From: an uncultured Lachnospiraceae bacterium
GTDB taxonomy: Bacteria > Bacillota > Clostridia > Lachnospirales > Lachnospiraceae
Reading direction: 5' to 3'
DNA: 16,803 nt
Assembly: GCA_900313435.1 (NCBI GenBank)
Contig: OMRF01000120.1
Coordinates: 1 to 16,803 of the forward strand
Shown here: piece after piece, positions 7,521 to 13,596 of the stretch
Position numbering within the stretch: position 1 is the first letter of the stretch
Layout of the letters: the number at the start of each line of letters is the position of its first letter
The notes under the pieces: model-generated
What the model saw: only the letters and a program-made list of their open reading frames with translations
Told to the model about the DNA's origin: nothing
Database searches by the model: none
Position numbers and translations under genes: made by a program

Positions 7521-8699
7521 ATGCAGGAGATAGAACTTAAATATGGCTGCAACCCCAACCAGAAGCCTTCAAGGATCTTTATTGAGGGAAGAGATCTTCC
7601 GGTAAAGGTCTTAAACGGCCGTCCGGGCTACATAAATTTTCTTGACGCTTTAAACGGCTGGCAGCTTGTAAAGGAGCTTAAAATCGCTACAGGCCTTCCT
7701 GCGGCAACCTCCTTCAAGCATGTCTCCCCTGCGGGAGCCGCAGTAGGTGTTCCGCTTTCAGATGTTGAAAAGAAGATATACTGGGTCGATGACCTTGATT
7801 TTGAGCTTTCTCCGTTGGCGAATGCTTATGCAAGGGCACGCGGGGCAGATCGTATGTCTTCCTTTGGGGATTTTATCTCACTTTCCGATACCTGTGATGT
7901 TTCAACAGCTAAGCTGATAAAACCCGAGGTTTCGGACGGGATCATTGCTCCCGGGTATGAGCCCGAAGCCCTTGAAATATTGAAGGGAAAGAAAAAGGGG
8001 GCCTATGCCATAATAGAGATAGACCCTTCTTATGTTCCTGAGCCTCTTGAGAGGAAGCAGGTATTCGGAATTACCTTTGAGCAGGGAAGAAACGAACTTT
8101 CCATAGGTCCCGATTTCTTTTCGGATGTGGTCACAAAGAATAAAGATCTTCCGGATGAAGCAAAGCGCGACCTTGCGGTCTCAATGATCACACTGAAATA
8201 TACCCAGTCAAACTCAGTTTGCTTCGTAAAAGGCGGACAGGCAATCGGCATCGGTGCCGGTCAGCAGTCAAGGGTTCACTGTACACGGCTCGCGGGCTCA
8301 AAGGCTGATAACTGGTATTTAAGACAGAGTGAAAAGGTACTTAATCTGCCTTTCAAGGAGGGCGTAAAGCGTCCTGAGAGGGACAATGCCATTGACTATT
8401 ATATCGGCGCAGATGATGAAGATATACTGAAGGATGGTGTTTGGCAGACTGTATTTTCAAAGAAGCCCGAAAGGTTTACGGCAGAAGAAAAGAGAGCCTG
8501 GCTTGATACCATGAGCGGGGTCTCCCTTGGTTCTGACGCGTTCTTCCCCTTTGCGGACAATATCGACCGCGCGGCAAAGAGCGGCGTAAAGTACGTGGCC
8601 GAGCCCGGAGGATCAGTGCGGGATGACCTCGTGATAAAGGCCTGTGATGATTACGGTATGGTGATGGCATTTACCGGTATAAGGCTGTTCCATCATTAA
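7521..8699 (+). CDS. purH: Stand-alone AICAR transformylase (PurH C-terminal type)
   Basis: Transfers a formyl group from 10-formyl-tetrahydrofolate to AICAR, making FAICAR. This 392-residue protein corresponds to the transformylase part of PurH without the IMP cyclohydrolase domain. SFKHVSPAGAAVG at residues 64-76 contains the catalytic Lys66-His67 pair, and NSVCFVKGGQAIGIGAGQQSRVH starting at 231 is the other family hallmark. It ends with GGSVRDDLVIKACDDYGMVMAFTGIRLFHH, the usual C-terminus. AAAGGAG at 7509-7515 sets the ATG start. It is co-transcribed with purO, so the two proteins together replace bifunctional PurH. The symbol purH is used loosely, as only that half is present. It converges on tmcAL with only four bases between stop codons. 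Confidence 0.94.
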   Translation: MQEIELKYGCNPNQKPSRIFIEGRDLPVKVLNGRPGYINFLDALNGWQLVKELKIATGLPAATSFKHVSPAGAAVGVPLSDVEKKIYWVDDLDFELSPLANAYARARGADRMSSFGDFISLSDTCDVSTAKLIKPEVSDGIIAPGYEPEALEILKGKKKGAYAIIEIDPSYVPEPLERKQVFGITFEQGRNELSIGPDFFSDVVTKNKDLPDEAKRDLAVSMITLKYTQSNSVCFVKGGQAIGIGAGQQSRVHCTRLAGSKADNWYLRQSEKVLNLPFKEGVKRPERDNAIDYYIGADDEDILKDGVWQTVFSKKPERFTAEEKRAWLDTMSGVSLGSDAFFPFADNIDRAAKSGVKYVAEPGGSVRDDLVIKACDDYGMVMAFTGIRLFHH

Positions 8700-8703
8700 G
8701 CCA

Positions 8704-9906
8704 TTATTCATAAAGCTCAAATTTCCGGGAGGACTCTATTTTATAGGTCCTTCCGGTTTTTTTTGTGAGCAGGACCCTGTATATGTCATAAGAAAGACAG
8801 TCCTTTTTTAAAAGCCTCTCTGCTTCCGGTGAAAACTCTTTTTTTTCGGAAAGGGAGGCAAAGTGAGGAATTCTTATGTCCTTAAGAAGATCCACGGCTT
8901 TCTTTTTCATTGAAAGGATATGAACATAGGGGGCGAAGCCTACGTTTTTCAGCGCAGTCTCATCCTCTTTTTTTATGTCCAGGAGAATGTGGATAAGACA
9001 GCGTGAAACTCTTGAGAGCGTGACATTTTTTGTCTTAATAAGCTTTGCAAAGCTTGAAAATGAAAAATACTCGCTTCTTTTTGACAATATCCTGTTTGAA
9101 AGATCCTCTGAGATATCCGAAAAAACCGTGAAGTCATCATATGAAAAGAGCTTCAGATGAAGGAGAGAGGATATCTCGTCTTCAAATATAAGCTCTCTCT
9201 TATCAAATTTTTCTTCAAGAAGCGCCGCTGACTCAAATGGAAGCTGGGAGAGGGCTGAGGCGATATTGTTTTCTTTTAAGGCCGTCCTTATGGAAAGTGA
9301 GGAGGAAAAGCCGAAAGGGTCTATCAGCTTAAACGCGTGTCCCTTTCCCGTGCGTTTTACGGCATGGAAGCTTATTTTTCTGTCCTTACAGGCCTTAATA
9401 TACATAAGCCCAAGCATATTGTTCGGACTGTCAAGAAGAGATGCGTCAGTATCCGTATTTTCAAGCGCCCTTTTCATGGAAAGCGGGTAAGAAAGTCCGT
9501 TTTTCTGAGACTCTTTAAGTTCCTCTTTAAAATCATCGGATTCATCCGAAAGAAGCTCTGCGATATCGGAAAACATTTTTGCGTCGGCATCTTCAGCGCC
9601 AAAGACTATGTCTGTCGCTCCGAGAGAATAAGCGAGAGCTACGCCTGTCTTTCCGAAGTTTTCGGCACTTGAGGTTGAAGCGACGACGGGAAGCTCTGCA
9701 CAAAGATCTGCTCCGCACGCTATTGCTGCCTTTGCCCGGTCGTACTTGTCCATTATCGCGGGTATACCGCGCTGGGTGAAGCAACCGCTCATTATTATGA
9801 TGAGGATATCTGCCTTAAGATTTCCTCTTGCAAAATCCATCAGATACTTATGCCCAAGGTGGAGAGGATTAAATTCCGAGATAATAGCTGCGATCCTTTG
9901 TTCCAT
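8704..9906 (-). CDS. tmcAL: tRNA(Met) cytidine acetate ligase (YlbM/DUF795)
   Basis: Acetylates the wobble cytidine C34 of elongator tRNA-Met using ATP and free acetate, through an acetyl-AMP intermediate, which helps accurate reading of AUG. The 400-residue length fits the family. The N-terminal nucleotidyltransferase-like fold shows IISEFNPLHLGHKYLM, with the HxGH nucleotide-binding motif at residues 16-19. SGCFTQRGIPAIMDKYDRAKAAI and GADLCAELPVVASTSSAENFGKTGVALA follow and are strongly conserved in this family. The C-terminal half is helical and more variable. On the minus strand AAAGGAG precedes the ATG at a normal distance. It is the only minus-strand gene here, divergent from ackA and convergent with purH. 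No terminator of its own was found. Confidence 0.93.
   Translation of the reverse strand: MEQRIAAIISEFNPLHLGHKYLMDFARGNLKADILIIIMSGCFTQRGIPAIMDKYDRAKAAIACGADLCAELPVVASTSSAENFGKTGVALAYSLGATDIVFGAEDADAKMFSDIAELLSDESDDFKEELKESQKNGLSYPLSMKRALENTDTDASLLDSPNNMLGLMYIKACKDRKISFHAVKRTGKGHAFKLIDPFGFSSSLSIRTALKENNIASALSQLPFESAALLEEKFDKRELIFEDEISSLLHLKLFSYDDFTVFSDISEDLSNRILSKRSEYFSFSSFAKLIKTKNVTLSRVSRCLIHILLDIKKEDETALKNVGFAPYVHILSMKKKAVDLLKDIRIPHFASLSEKKEFSPEAERLLKKDCLSYDIYRVLLTKKTGRTYKIESSRKFELYE
8725..8764 (+). terminator. Terminator of the purO-purH operon, inside the 3' end of antisense tmcAL
   Basis: CCGGGAGGAC (8725-8734) pairs with GTCCTTCCGG (8747-8756) over ten base pairs with one G-U wobble. 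The stem continues with CTAT/ATAG (8736-8739 and 8743-8746) after a bulged T, leaving a TTT loop, and eight T follow (8757-8764). It works only for the plus strand, because the minus-strand copy lacks a good T run. The same bases encode the last residues of TmcAL. Confidence 0.9.
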
Positions 9907-9930
9907 GAACTATTGCTCTCCTTTTTATAC

Positions 9931-9959
9931 TTGCCCAAAAAAAAATCATTAACTATAAT
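9931..9959 (+). promoter_or_regulatory. Sigma-A-type promoter of ackA
   Basis: TTGCCC (9931-9936) and a perfect TATAAT (9954-9959) are separated by 17 bases. Transcription would begin near 9966, about 52 bases upstream of the ackA ATG, whose ribosome binding site AAGGAGAGGAG begins at 10001. Confidence 0.65.
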
Positions 9960-9967
9960 AACGCAGG

Positions 9968-9996
9968 ATAATAAATGGCGAAAGCCGAAATGATAA
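9968..9996 (-). promoter_or_regulatory. Candidate promoter of tmcAL
   Basis: Reading the minus strand, TTATCA (9996 to 9991) and TATTAT (9973 to 9968) are 17 bases apart, with four and five matches to consensus. Transcription would start near 9961, about 55 bases before the tmcAL ATG. It faces the ackA promoter, and the two -10 elements lie eight bases apart. It is moderate evidence only, because the region is AT-rich. Confidence 0.4.
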
Positions 9997-10017
9997 GAAT
10001 AAGGAGAGGAGATAGAG

Positions 10018-11211
10018 ATGAACGTTCTCGTAATAAACTGCGGAAGCTCGTCACTCAAGTATCAGGTCATAGATTCCGTTTCCGAGCAGGTACTCGCAAA
10101 GGGCCTCTGTGAGAGGATCGGGATTGACGGAAGGCTCACATACCAGAAGGCGGGATCGGAAAAAGAGATCACCGACAAACCCATGCCTACCCATAAGGAA
10201 GCTATAAGCCTTGTGCTTTCAGCCCTTACAAATGACAAGACGGGTGCGCTTAAGAACCTTTCCGAAATAGGAGCGGTAGGACACAGGATAGTACATGGCG
10301 GCGAGAGATTCACGAAGTCCTGCGTCATAGATGACGAGGTCTTAAAGGGAGTTGAGGAAGTTTCCGATCTTGCTCCCCTTCACAATCCTGCGAATATCAT
10401 CGGTATAAACGCCTGCAGGGAACTTATGCCAAACACACCTATGGTAGGCGTCTTTGACACCGCATTCCATCAGACAATGCCTGAAAAGGCCTATATGTAT
10501 GGCCTTCCTTATTCATATTATGAAAACTACAAGGTAAGGAAATACGGCTTTCACGGAACCAGCCACTCTTTTGTTTCAAAAAGGGCAGCGGAGTTAGAGG
10601 GAAAGGCCTATGAACAGGTGAAGACCATAGTCTGCCATCTGGGAAACGGTGCCTCGATCTGTGCTGTCAAGAACGGAAAGTCGGTAGACACCAGTATGGG
10701 GCTTTCTCCGCTTGAGGGGCTAATCATGGGAACACGTTCCGGAGATATCGACCCTTCAGTCATCGAGTTCATTGCAAAGAAGGAGGATCTTTCCATATCG
10801 GATGTACTCACTATCCTGAACAAGAAGTCAGGTGTGGAGGGGATCTCGGGCGTATCCTCGGATTTCCGTGACCTTGTCGCTGCCGAAGGAAAGGGAAATA
10901 AAAGAGCCTCCCTTGCTCTTTCAATGTTTTCCTACTCAGTCGCAAAGTACATCGGAAGCTATGCCGCTGCCATGAATGGCGTTGACGTGATCGCTTTTAC
11001 CGCCGGGATAGGAGAGAATACACCCTCTGTCCGTGAAGATGTCTGCGGTTATCTTGGTTTCATGGGAGTGGATATTGACGAAAAAGTAAATGTAAATATT
11101 CACGGCGAGGAAAAGCTCATATCCTCTGCCGCTTCAAAGGTGAAGGTCTATGTCATCCCGACAAATGAGGAACTTGCGATAGCCCGTGAAACTGTAGCTC
11201 TGGTGGGTTGA
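10018..11211 (+). CDS. ackA: Acetate kinase
   Basis: Interconverts acetyl phosphate plus ADP with acetate plus ATP. In fermenting clostridia this is a main energy-yielding step. The 397-residue protein is full length and typical of the acetate kinase/ASKHA fold. [13 protein letters not shown] is at residues 5-17, [12 protein letters not shown] follows, and [12 protein letters not shown] holds catalytic D147. YGFHGTSH holds H179, then come GNGASICA and the [23 protein letters not shown] block, and [14 protein letters not shown] lies near the C-terminus. AAGGAGAGGAG just upstream sets the ATG start. A phosphotransacetylase gene, often found next to ackA, is not in this window. Rather than a clear terminator, only a run of T with no strong stem follows the stop. 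Confidence 0.98.
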   Translation: MNVLVINCGSSSLKYQVIDSVSEQVLAKGLCERIGIDGRLTYQKAGSEKEITDKPMPTHKEAISLVLSALTNDKTGALKNLSEIGAVGHRIVHGGERFTKSCVIDDEVLKGVEEVSDLAPLHNPANIIGINACRELMPNTPMVGVFDTAFHQTMPEKAYMYGLPYSYYENYKVRKYGFHGTSHSFVSKRAAELEGKAYEQVKTIVCHLGNGASICAVKNGKSVDTSMGLSPLEGLIMGTRSGDIDPSVIEFIAKKEDLSISDVLTILNKKSGVEGISGVSSDFRDLVAAEGKGNKRASLALSMFSYSVAKYIGSYAAAMNGVDVIAFTAGIGENTPSVREDVCGYLGFMGVDIDEKVNVNIHGEEKLISSAASKVKVYVIPTNEELAIARETVALVG

Positions 11212-11221
11212 TTTTTTTGAG

Positions 11222-11250
11222 TTGACAACGTCGGACGGGGTTTATATAAT
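11222..11250 (+). promoter_or_regulatory. Perfect-consensus sigma-A promoter for rpmF
   Basis: TTGACA at 11222-11227 and TATAAT at 11245-11250 are separated by exactly 17 bases, a full match to the consensus. Transcription would begin near 11257, about 37 bases before the rpmF ATG. Such a match predicts very strong constitutive transcription, as expected for a ribosomal protein. Confidence 0.9.
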
Positions 11251-11258
11251 ACCACATG

Positions 11259-11272
11259 TTGTGTTTTCACAA
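11259..11272 (+). repeat. Short inverted repeat at the 5' end of the rpmF message
   Basis: TTGTG and CACAA flank a TTTT loop, starting about two bases after the predicted start site and ending five bases before the Shine-Dalgarno region. It may be a 5' protective hairpin or an operator half-site pair. Being only 5 bp, it may be chance. Confidence 0.35.
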
Positions 11273-11293
11273 GAATAAAAGGAGGTGAACGGG

Positions 11294-11473
11294 ATGTCGA
11301 TCTGCCCTAAGAATAAATCATCAAAGGGACACCGTGATCAGAGAAGAGCGAACTGGAAGATGACAGCTCCTACTCTCGTAAAATGCTCAAACTGCGGAAA
11401 GCTCATGATGCCGCACAGAGTATGCAAGAACTGCGGTTCCTACAACAAGAGAGAGATCATTACCAAAGACTGA
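11294..11473 (+). CDS. rpmF: 50S ribosomal protein L32
   Basis: A 59-residue small basic protein of the large ribosomal subunit. RRANWKMTAPTLVKC and the zinc ribbon C31-x2-C34 ... C44-x2-C47 (KCSNCGKLMMPHRVCKNCG) identify it. This is the zinc-binding (C+) form, so no zinc-free paralogue behaviour is expected from this copy. It begins MSICPKNKSSKG, a start I associate with clostridial L32. The ATG at 11294 is chosen because AAAAGGAGG lies eight bases upstream; the GTG at 11285 overlaps that site. The DUF177/YceD gene that commonly precedes rpmF is absent: only 82 bases separate ackA and rpmF. It has its own perfect promoter and is followed by terminator hairpins. Confidence 0.97.
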   Translation: MSICPKNKSSKGHRDQRRANWKMTAPTLVKCSNCGKLMMPHRVCKNCGSYNKREIITKD

Positions 11474-11535
11474 TGTTTTTTGCGCAAAGCGCGACAGTTT
11501 TTGAACGATCTGACTTTGAAAAAGTTGATTTTTCA

Positions 11536-11573
11536 TGCTCCGCGCTCATTGTCTGTTGCGGAGCAGTTTTTTT
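11536..11573 (+). terminator. Intrinsic terminator between rpmF and plsX
   Basis: TGCTCCGC (11536-11543) pairs perfectly with GCGGAGCA (11558-11565) around a 14-base loop, and seven T follow at 11567-11573. A weaker AT-rich hairpin with a T run precedes it at about 11508-11533. Part of the strong rpmF transcription should stop here, fifteen bases before plsX begins. The large loop may make it leaky. Confidence 0.8.
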
Positions 11574-11578
11574 ATATT
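11549..11578 (+). promoter_or_regulatory. Candidate promoter placing plsX transcription start at its ATG
   Basis: TTGTCT (11549-11554) and TATATT (11573-11578) are 18 bases apart, with four and five consensus matches. The start site would fall at about 11585-11589, on or next to the plsX ATG at 11589. The elements overlap the terminator hairpin and T run, so chance resemblance in an AT-rich tract is possible. Confidence 0.3.
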
Positions 11579-11588
11579 TACGGTTTTT

Positions 11589-12593
11589 ATGGAACGTACA
11601 ATAGTTGCGGTCGATTGCATGGGCGGAGACAATGCTCCACTTGAGTTAGTAAAGGGAGCAGTGGATGCCCTAAGTAAAGGCGATCTTTTAGATGTCATAT
11701 TACTCGGAGATGAAGGGAAGATCAATGAGATCCTTTCCTCCCTTTCCTATGACAAAGAAAGGCTTTCCGTCGTTCATACGACTGAGGTGATCGAAACAGC
11801 CGAGCCTCCCGTAAAGGCGATAAACCACAAAAAGGATTCCTCCATGGTTAGAGGTCTTTCTCTCGTAAAAGAGGGAAAGGCTCACGCATTCGTATCTGCC
11901 GGTAATTCCGGCGCGCTTCTCGTTGGAGGACAGGCTATAGTCGGAAGACTTCCGGGTGTGAAGAGAGCGCCTTTCGCTGCCATGATACCAACTGAAAAGG
12001 GGGTATCCCTTCTGGTCGACTCCGGGGCGAACGTTGACGTAAGACCTGAGATGCTTTTATCCTTTGCAAAGATGGGTTCTGTCTATATGAAAGGTGTTAT
12101 GGACATAGCATCTCCTACTGTCGGGATCGTAAACATCGGCGCTGAAGAGGAAAAGGGCAATGCCCTTGTAAAGGAGACCTTTCCTCTTTTAAAAGCGGAA
12201 AAAAGCATTAATTTCATAGGCTCTGTTGAGGCAAGGGATATAGCTTCAGGTGCCTGTGATGTGATAGTATGTGACGCATTCGTAGGGAATGTGGTGCTCA
12301 AGATGTACGAAGGTGTTGCGAAGGCAATGCTTTCCGCCATCAAAAAAGGCTTTAAATCAAGCTTCAAAAGTAAACTTGGCGCGGCTCTGGCGTTGCCCTC
12401 CCTTAAGAAGACATTGAAGAACTATGATGTTACAAGATACGGAGGTGCCCCTCTGCTTGGTATAAACGGACTCGTTGTAAAGACTCACGGGAGCGCGAAG
12501 GCAGTTGAGGTCAGAAATACCGTTCTTCAATGCGTGACTTTCAGGGAAAATGATGTGAAGGACTCTATCGCAGAGATCCTAAAGGAGGTTTGA
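11589..12593 (+). CDS. plsX: Phosphate acyltransferase PlsX
   Basis: Makes acyl phosphate from acyl-ACP and phosphate, feeding PlsY in membrane phospholipid synthesis. It is a peripheral enzyme at the membrane. The 334-residue length is normal. IVAVDCMGGDNAP at the N-terminus is the family signature, followed by FVSAGNSGALLVGGQAIVGRLPGVKRAPFAAMIPT, LLVDSGANVDVRPEML, and FVGNVVLKMYEGVAKAM. The chosen ATG gives the usual N-terminus. An in-frame ATG at 11535 would add 18 atypical residues encoded by the terminator itself. No Shine-Dalgarno is visible before 11589 (the preceding bases are T-rich), which is unusual for this window. The stop is two bases from the acpP start, and its substrate carrier ACP is the next gene. 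Confidence 0.96.
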   Translation: MERTIVAVDCMGGDNAPLELVKGAVDALSKGDLLDVILLGDEGKINEILSSLSYDKERLSVVHTTEVIETAEPPVKAINHKKDSSMVRGLSLVKEGKAHAFVSAGNSGALLVGGQAIVGRLPGVKRAPFAAMIPTEKGVSLLVDSGANVDVRPEMLLSFAKMGSVYMKGVMDIASPTVGIVNIGAEEEKGNALVKETFPLLKAEKSINFIGSVEARDIASGACDVIVCDAFVGNVVLKMYEGVAKAMLSAIKKGFKSSFKSKLGAALALPSLKKTLKNYDVTRYGGAPLLGINGLVVKTHGSAKAVEVRNTVLQCVTFRENDVKDSIAEILKEV

Positions 12594-12595
12594 GG

Positions 12596-12829
12596 ATGGA
12601 ACTTGATCTTTTAAAGAAAGTAATAGCAGAGGTATTGAACGTAGACCCGGAGGAGATAACACCGGACACGACTTTTATAGATGATCTCGGGGCTGATTCC
12701 CTCGATCTTTTCCAGATAATAATGGGTGTCGAGGAGGAACTTGGCATAGAGGTTGACACGAACGAGGCCGAGAACATAAAGACAGTCGGAGACGCGGCTG
12801 AGCTTATCAAAAAAACAAAGGGCGAATAA
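12596..12829 (+). CDS. acpP: Acyl carrier protein
   Basis: Carries growing acyl chains on a phosphopantetheine arm during fatty acid synthesis. The 77-residue acidic protein has the attachment site Ser35 in GADSLDL, at the start of helix 2, and the rest (IIMGVEEELGIEVDTNEAENIKTVGDAAELI) is a typical ACP. AAAGGAGG at 12581-12588, inside the end of plsX, sets the ATG start and couples it to plsX. Acyl-ACP is the PlsX substrate, which explains the pairing. A weak terminator follows before rnc. Confidence 0.98.
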   Translation: MELDLLKKVIAEVLNVDPEEITPDTTFIDDLGADSLDLFQIIMGVEEELGIEVDTNEAENIKTVGDAAELIKKTKGE

Positions 12830-12853
12830 TACGAAAACCAAAAACAGTTTATG

Positions 12854-12880
12854 AAAAAAACCCTGCTTAAGGGCTTTTTT
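12854..12880 (+). terminator. Weak terminator or attenuator between acpP and rnc
   Basis: Seven A (12854-12860), CCCT, loop GCTTA, AGGG, C, then six T (12875-12880). The GC core is only 4 bp but the A and T tracts can extend the stem past a single bulged C. The symmetry means it could act in either direction. It probably reduces rather than blocks transcription into rnc, for which I see no convincing separate promoter. Confidence 0.65.
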
Positions 12881-12900
12881 CATTATATGAAGAGGTTGTC

Positions 12901-13596
12901 TTGAACAGTCTTTCGATGCTTGAAAAAGAAATAGGATATGTTTTTAAGGACAAAGATCTCCTTATAAACGCATTGACACACAGCTCCTATGCTAATGAAA
13001 ACAATCTCCCGGAAAGCTCTGATAATGAACGGCTTGAGTTTTTGGGTGATGCTGTGTTAGAGCTCTTTTCAAGCGATTTTCTCTACCGGAATTATAAAAA
13101 ACTAAAGGAAGGGGAGCTTTCAAAGCTTAGAGCATCGCTGGTCTGTGAAATGGCCCTTTCCGATATCGCAAAGAAGATCTCTCTGGGAAAACACATAAGG
13201 CTTTCGGCCGGTGAGGAAAAGACAGGGGGAAGGGAGCGTAATTCCATACTTTCAGACGCTCTTGAGGCCGTGATCGGCGCCATTTATCTTGACGGCGGGA
13301 ATGAACCGGTGAAAGCCTTCATAGAGGGTGTGGTGCTTACGGATATCGAAAGCAGAAGACTGTTCTATGACGCAAAGACTATCCTCCAGGAGAGGGTCCA
13401 GTCAAAAGGAATGAAGCTCCACTATGAAGAAGTGGGAGAATCAGGTCCAGAGCACAGAAAAACTTTTGTGATGAAGGCCATGATAGGCGAAAAAGTGATA
13501 GGGCAGGGAGAAGGTCCGTCGAAGAAGGCTGCGGAGCAGGAGGCAGCTTACAAGGGCTTGCTTCTTCTTGCAAAGGAAGACAAAAATGTATCTTAA
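12901..13596 (+). CDS. rnc: Ribonuclease III
   Basis: Cleaves double-stranded RNA, processing rRNA precursors and structured messages. The 231-residue protein has the catalytic domain with ALTHSSYANE near residue 20 and the signature NERLEFLGDAVLEL, carrying E46 and D50. The second metal-binding acidic pair is D119 and E122 in SDALEAVIGAIYLDGG. The C-terminal dsRNA-binding domain (about 157-225) ends GQGEGPSKKAAEQEAAYKGLLLL. The TTG at 12901 is taken as start because GAAGAGG lies just upstream; an ATG at 12916 would remove five residues and has no ribosome binding site. Its 3' end overlaps smc by 11 bases, a common clostridial pairing. Confidence 0.95.
   Translation: MNSLSMLEKEIGYVFKDKDLLINALTHSSYANENNLPESSDNERLEFLGDAVLELFSSDFLYRNYKKLKEGELSKLRASLVCEMALSDIAKKISLGKHIRLSAGEEKTGGRERNSILSDALEAVIGAIYLDGGNEPVKAFIEGVVLTDIESRRLFYDAKTILQERVQSKGMKLHYEEVGESGPEHRKTFVMKAMIGEKVIGQGEGPSKKAAEQEAAYKGLLLLAKEDKNVS

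Noticed and set aside
9337..9784. Plus- and minus-strand frames of 60-110 codons overlapping tmcAL
   Set aside because: These are out-of-frame readings of tmcAL, with basic, low-information sequences and no plausible start signals.
11535..11588. Upstream ATG start for plsX adding 18 residues
   Set aside because: The added residues are encoded by the rpmF terminator, are unlike any PlsX N-terminus I know, and have no ribosome binding site.
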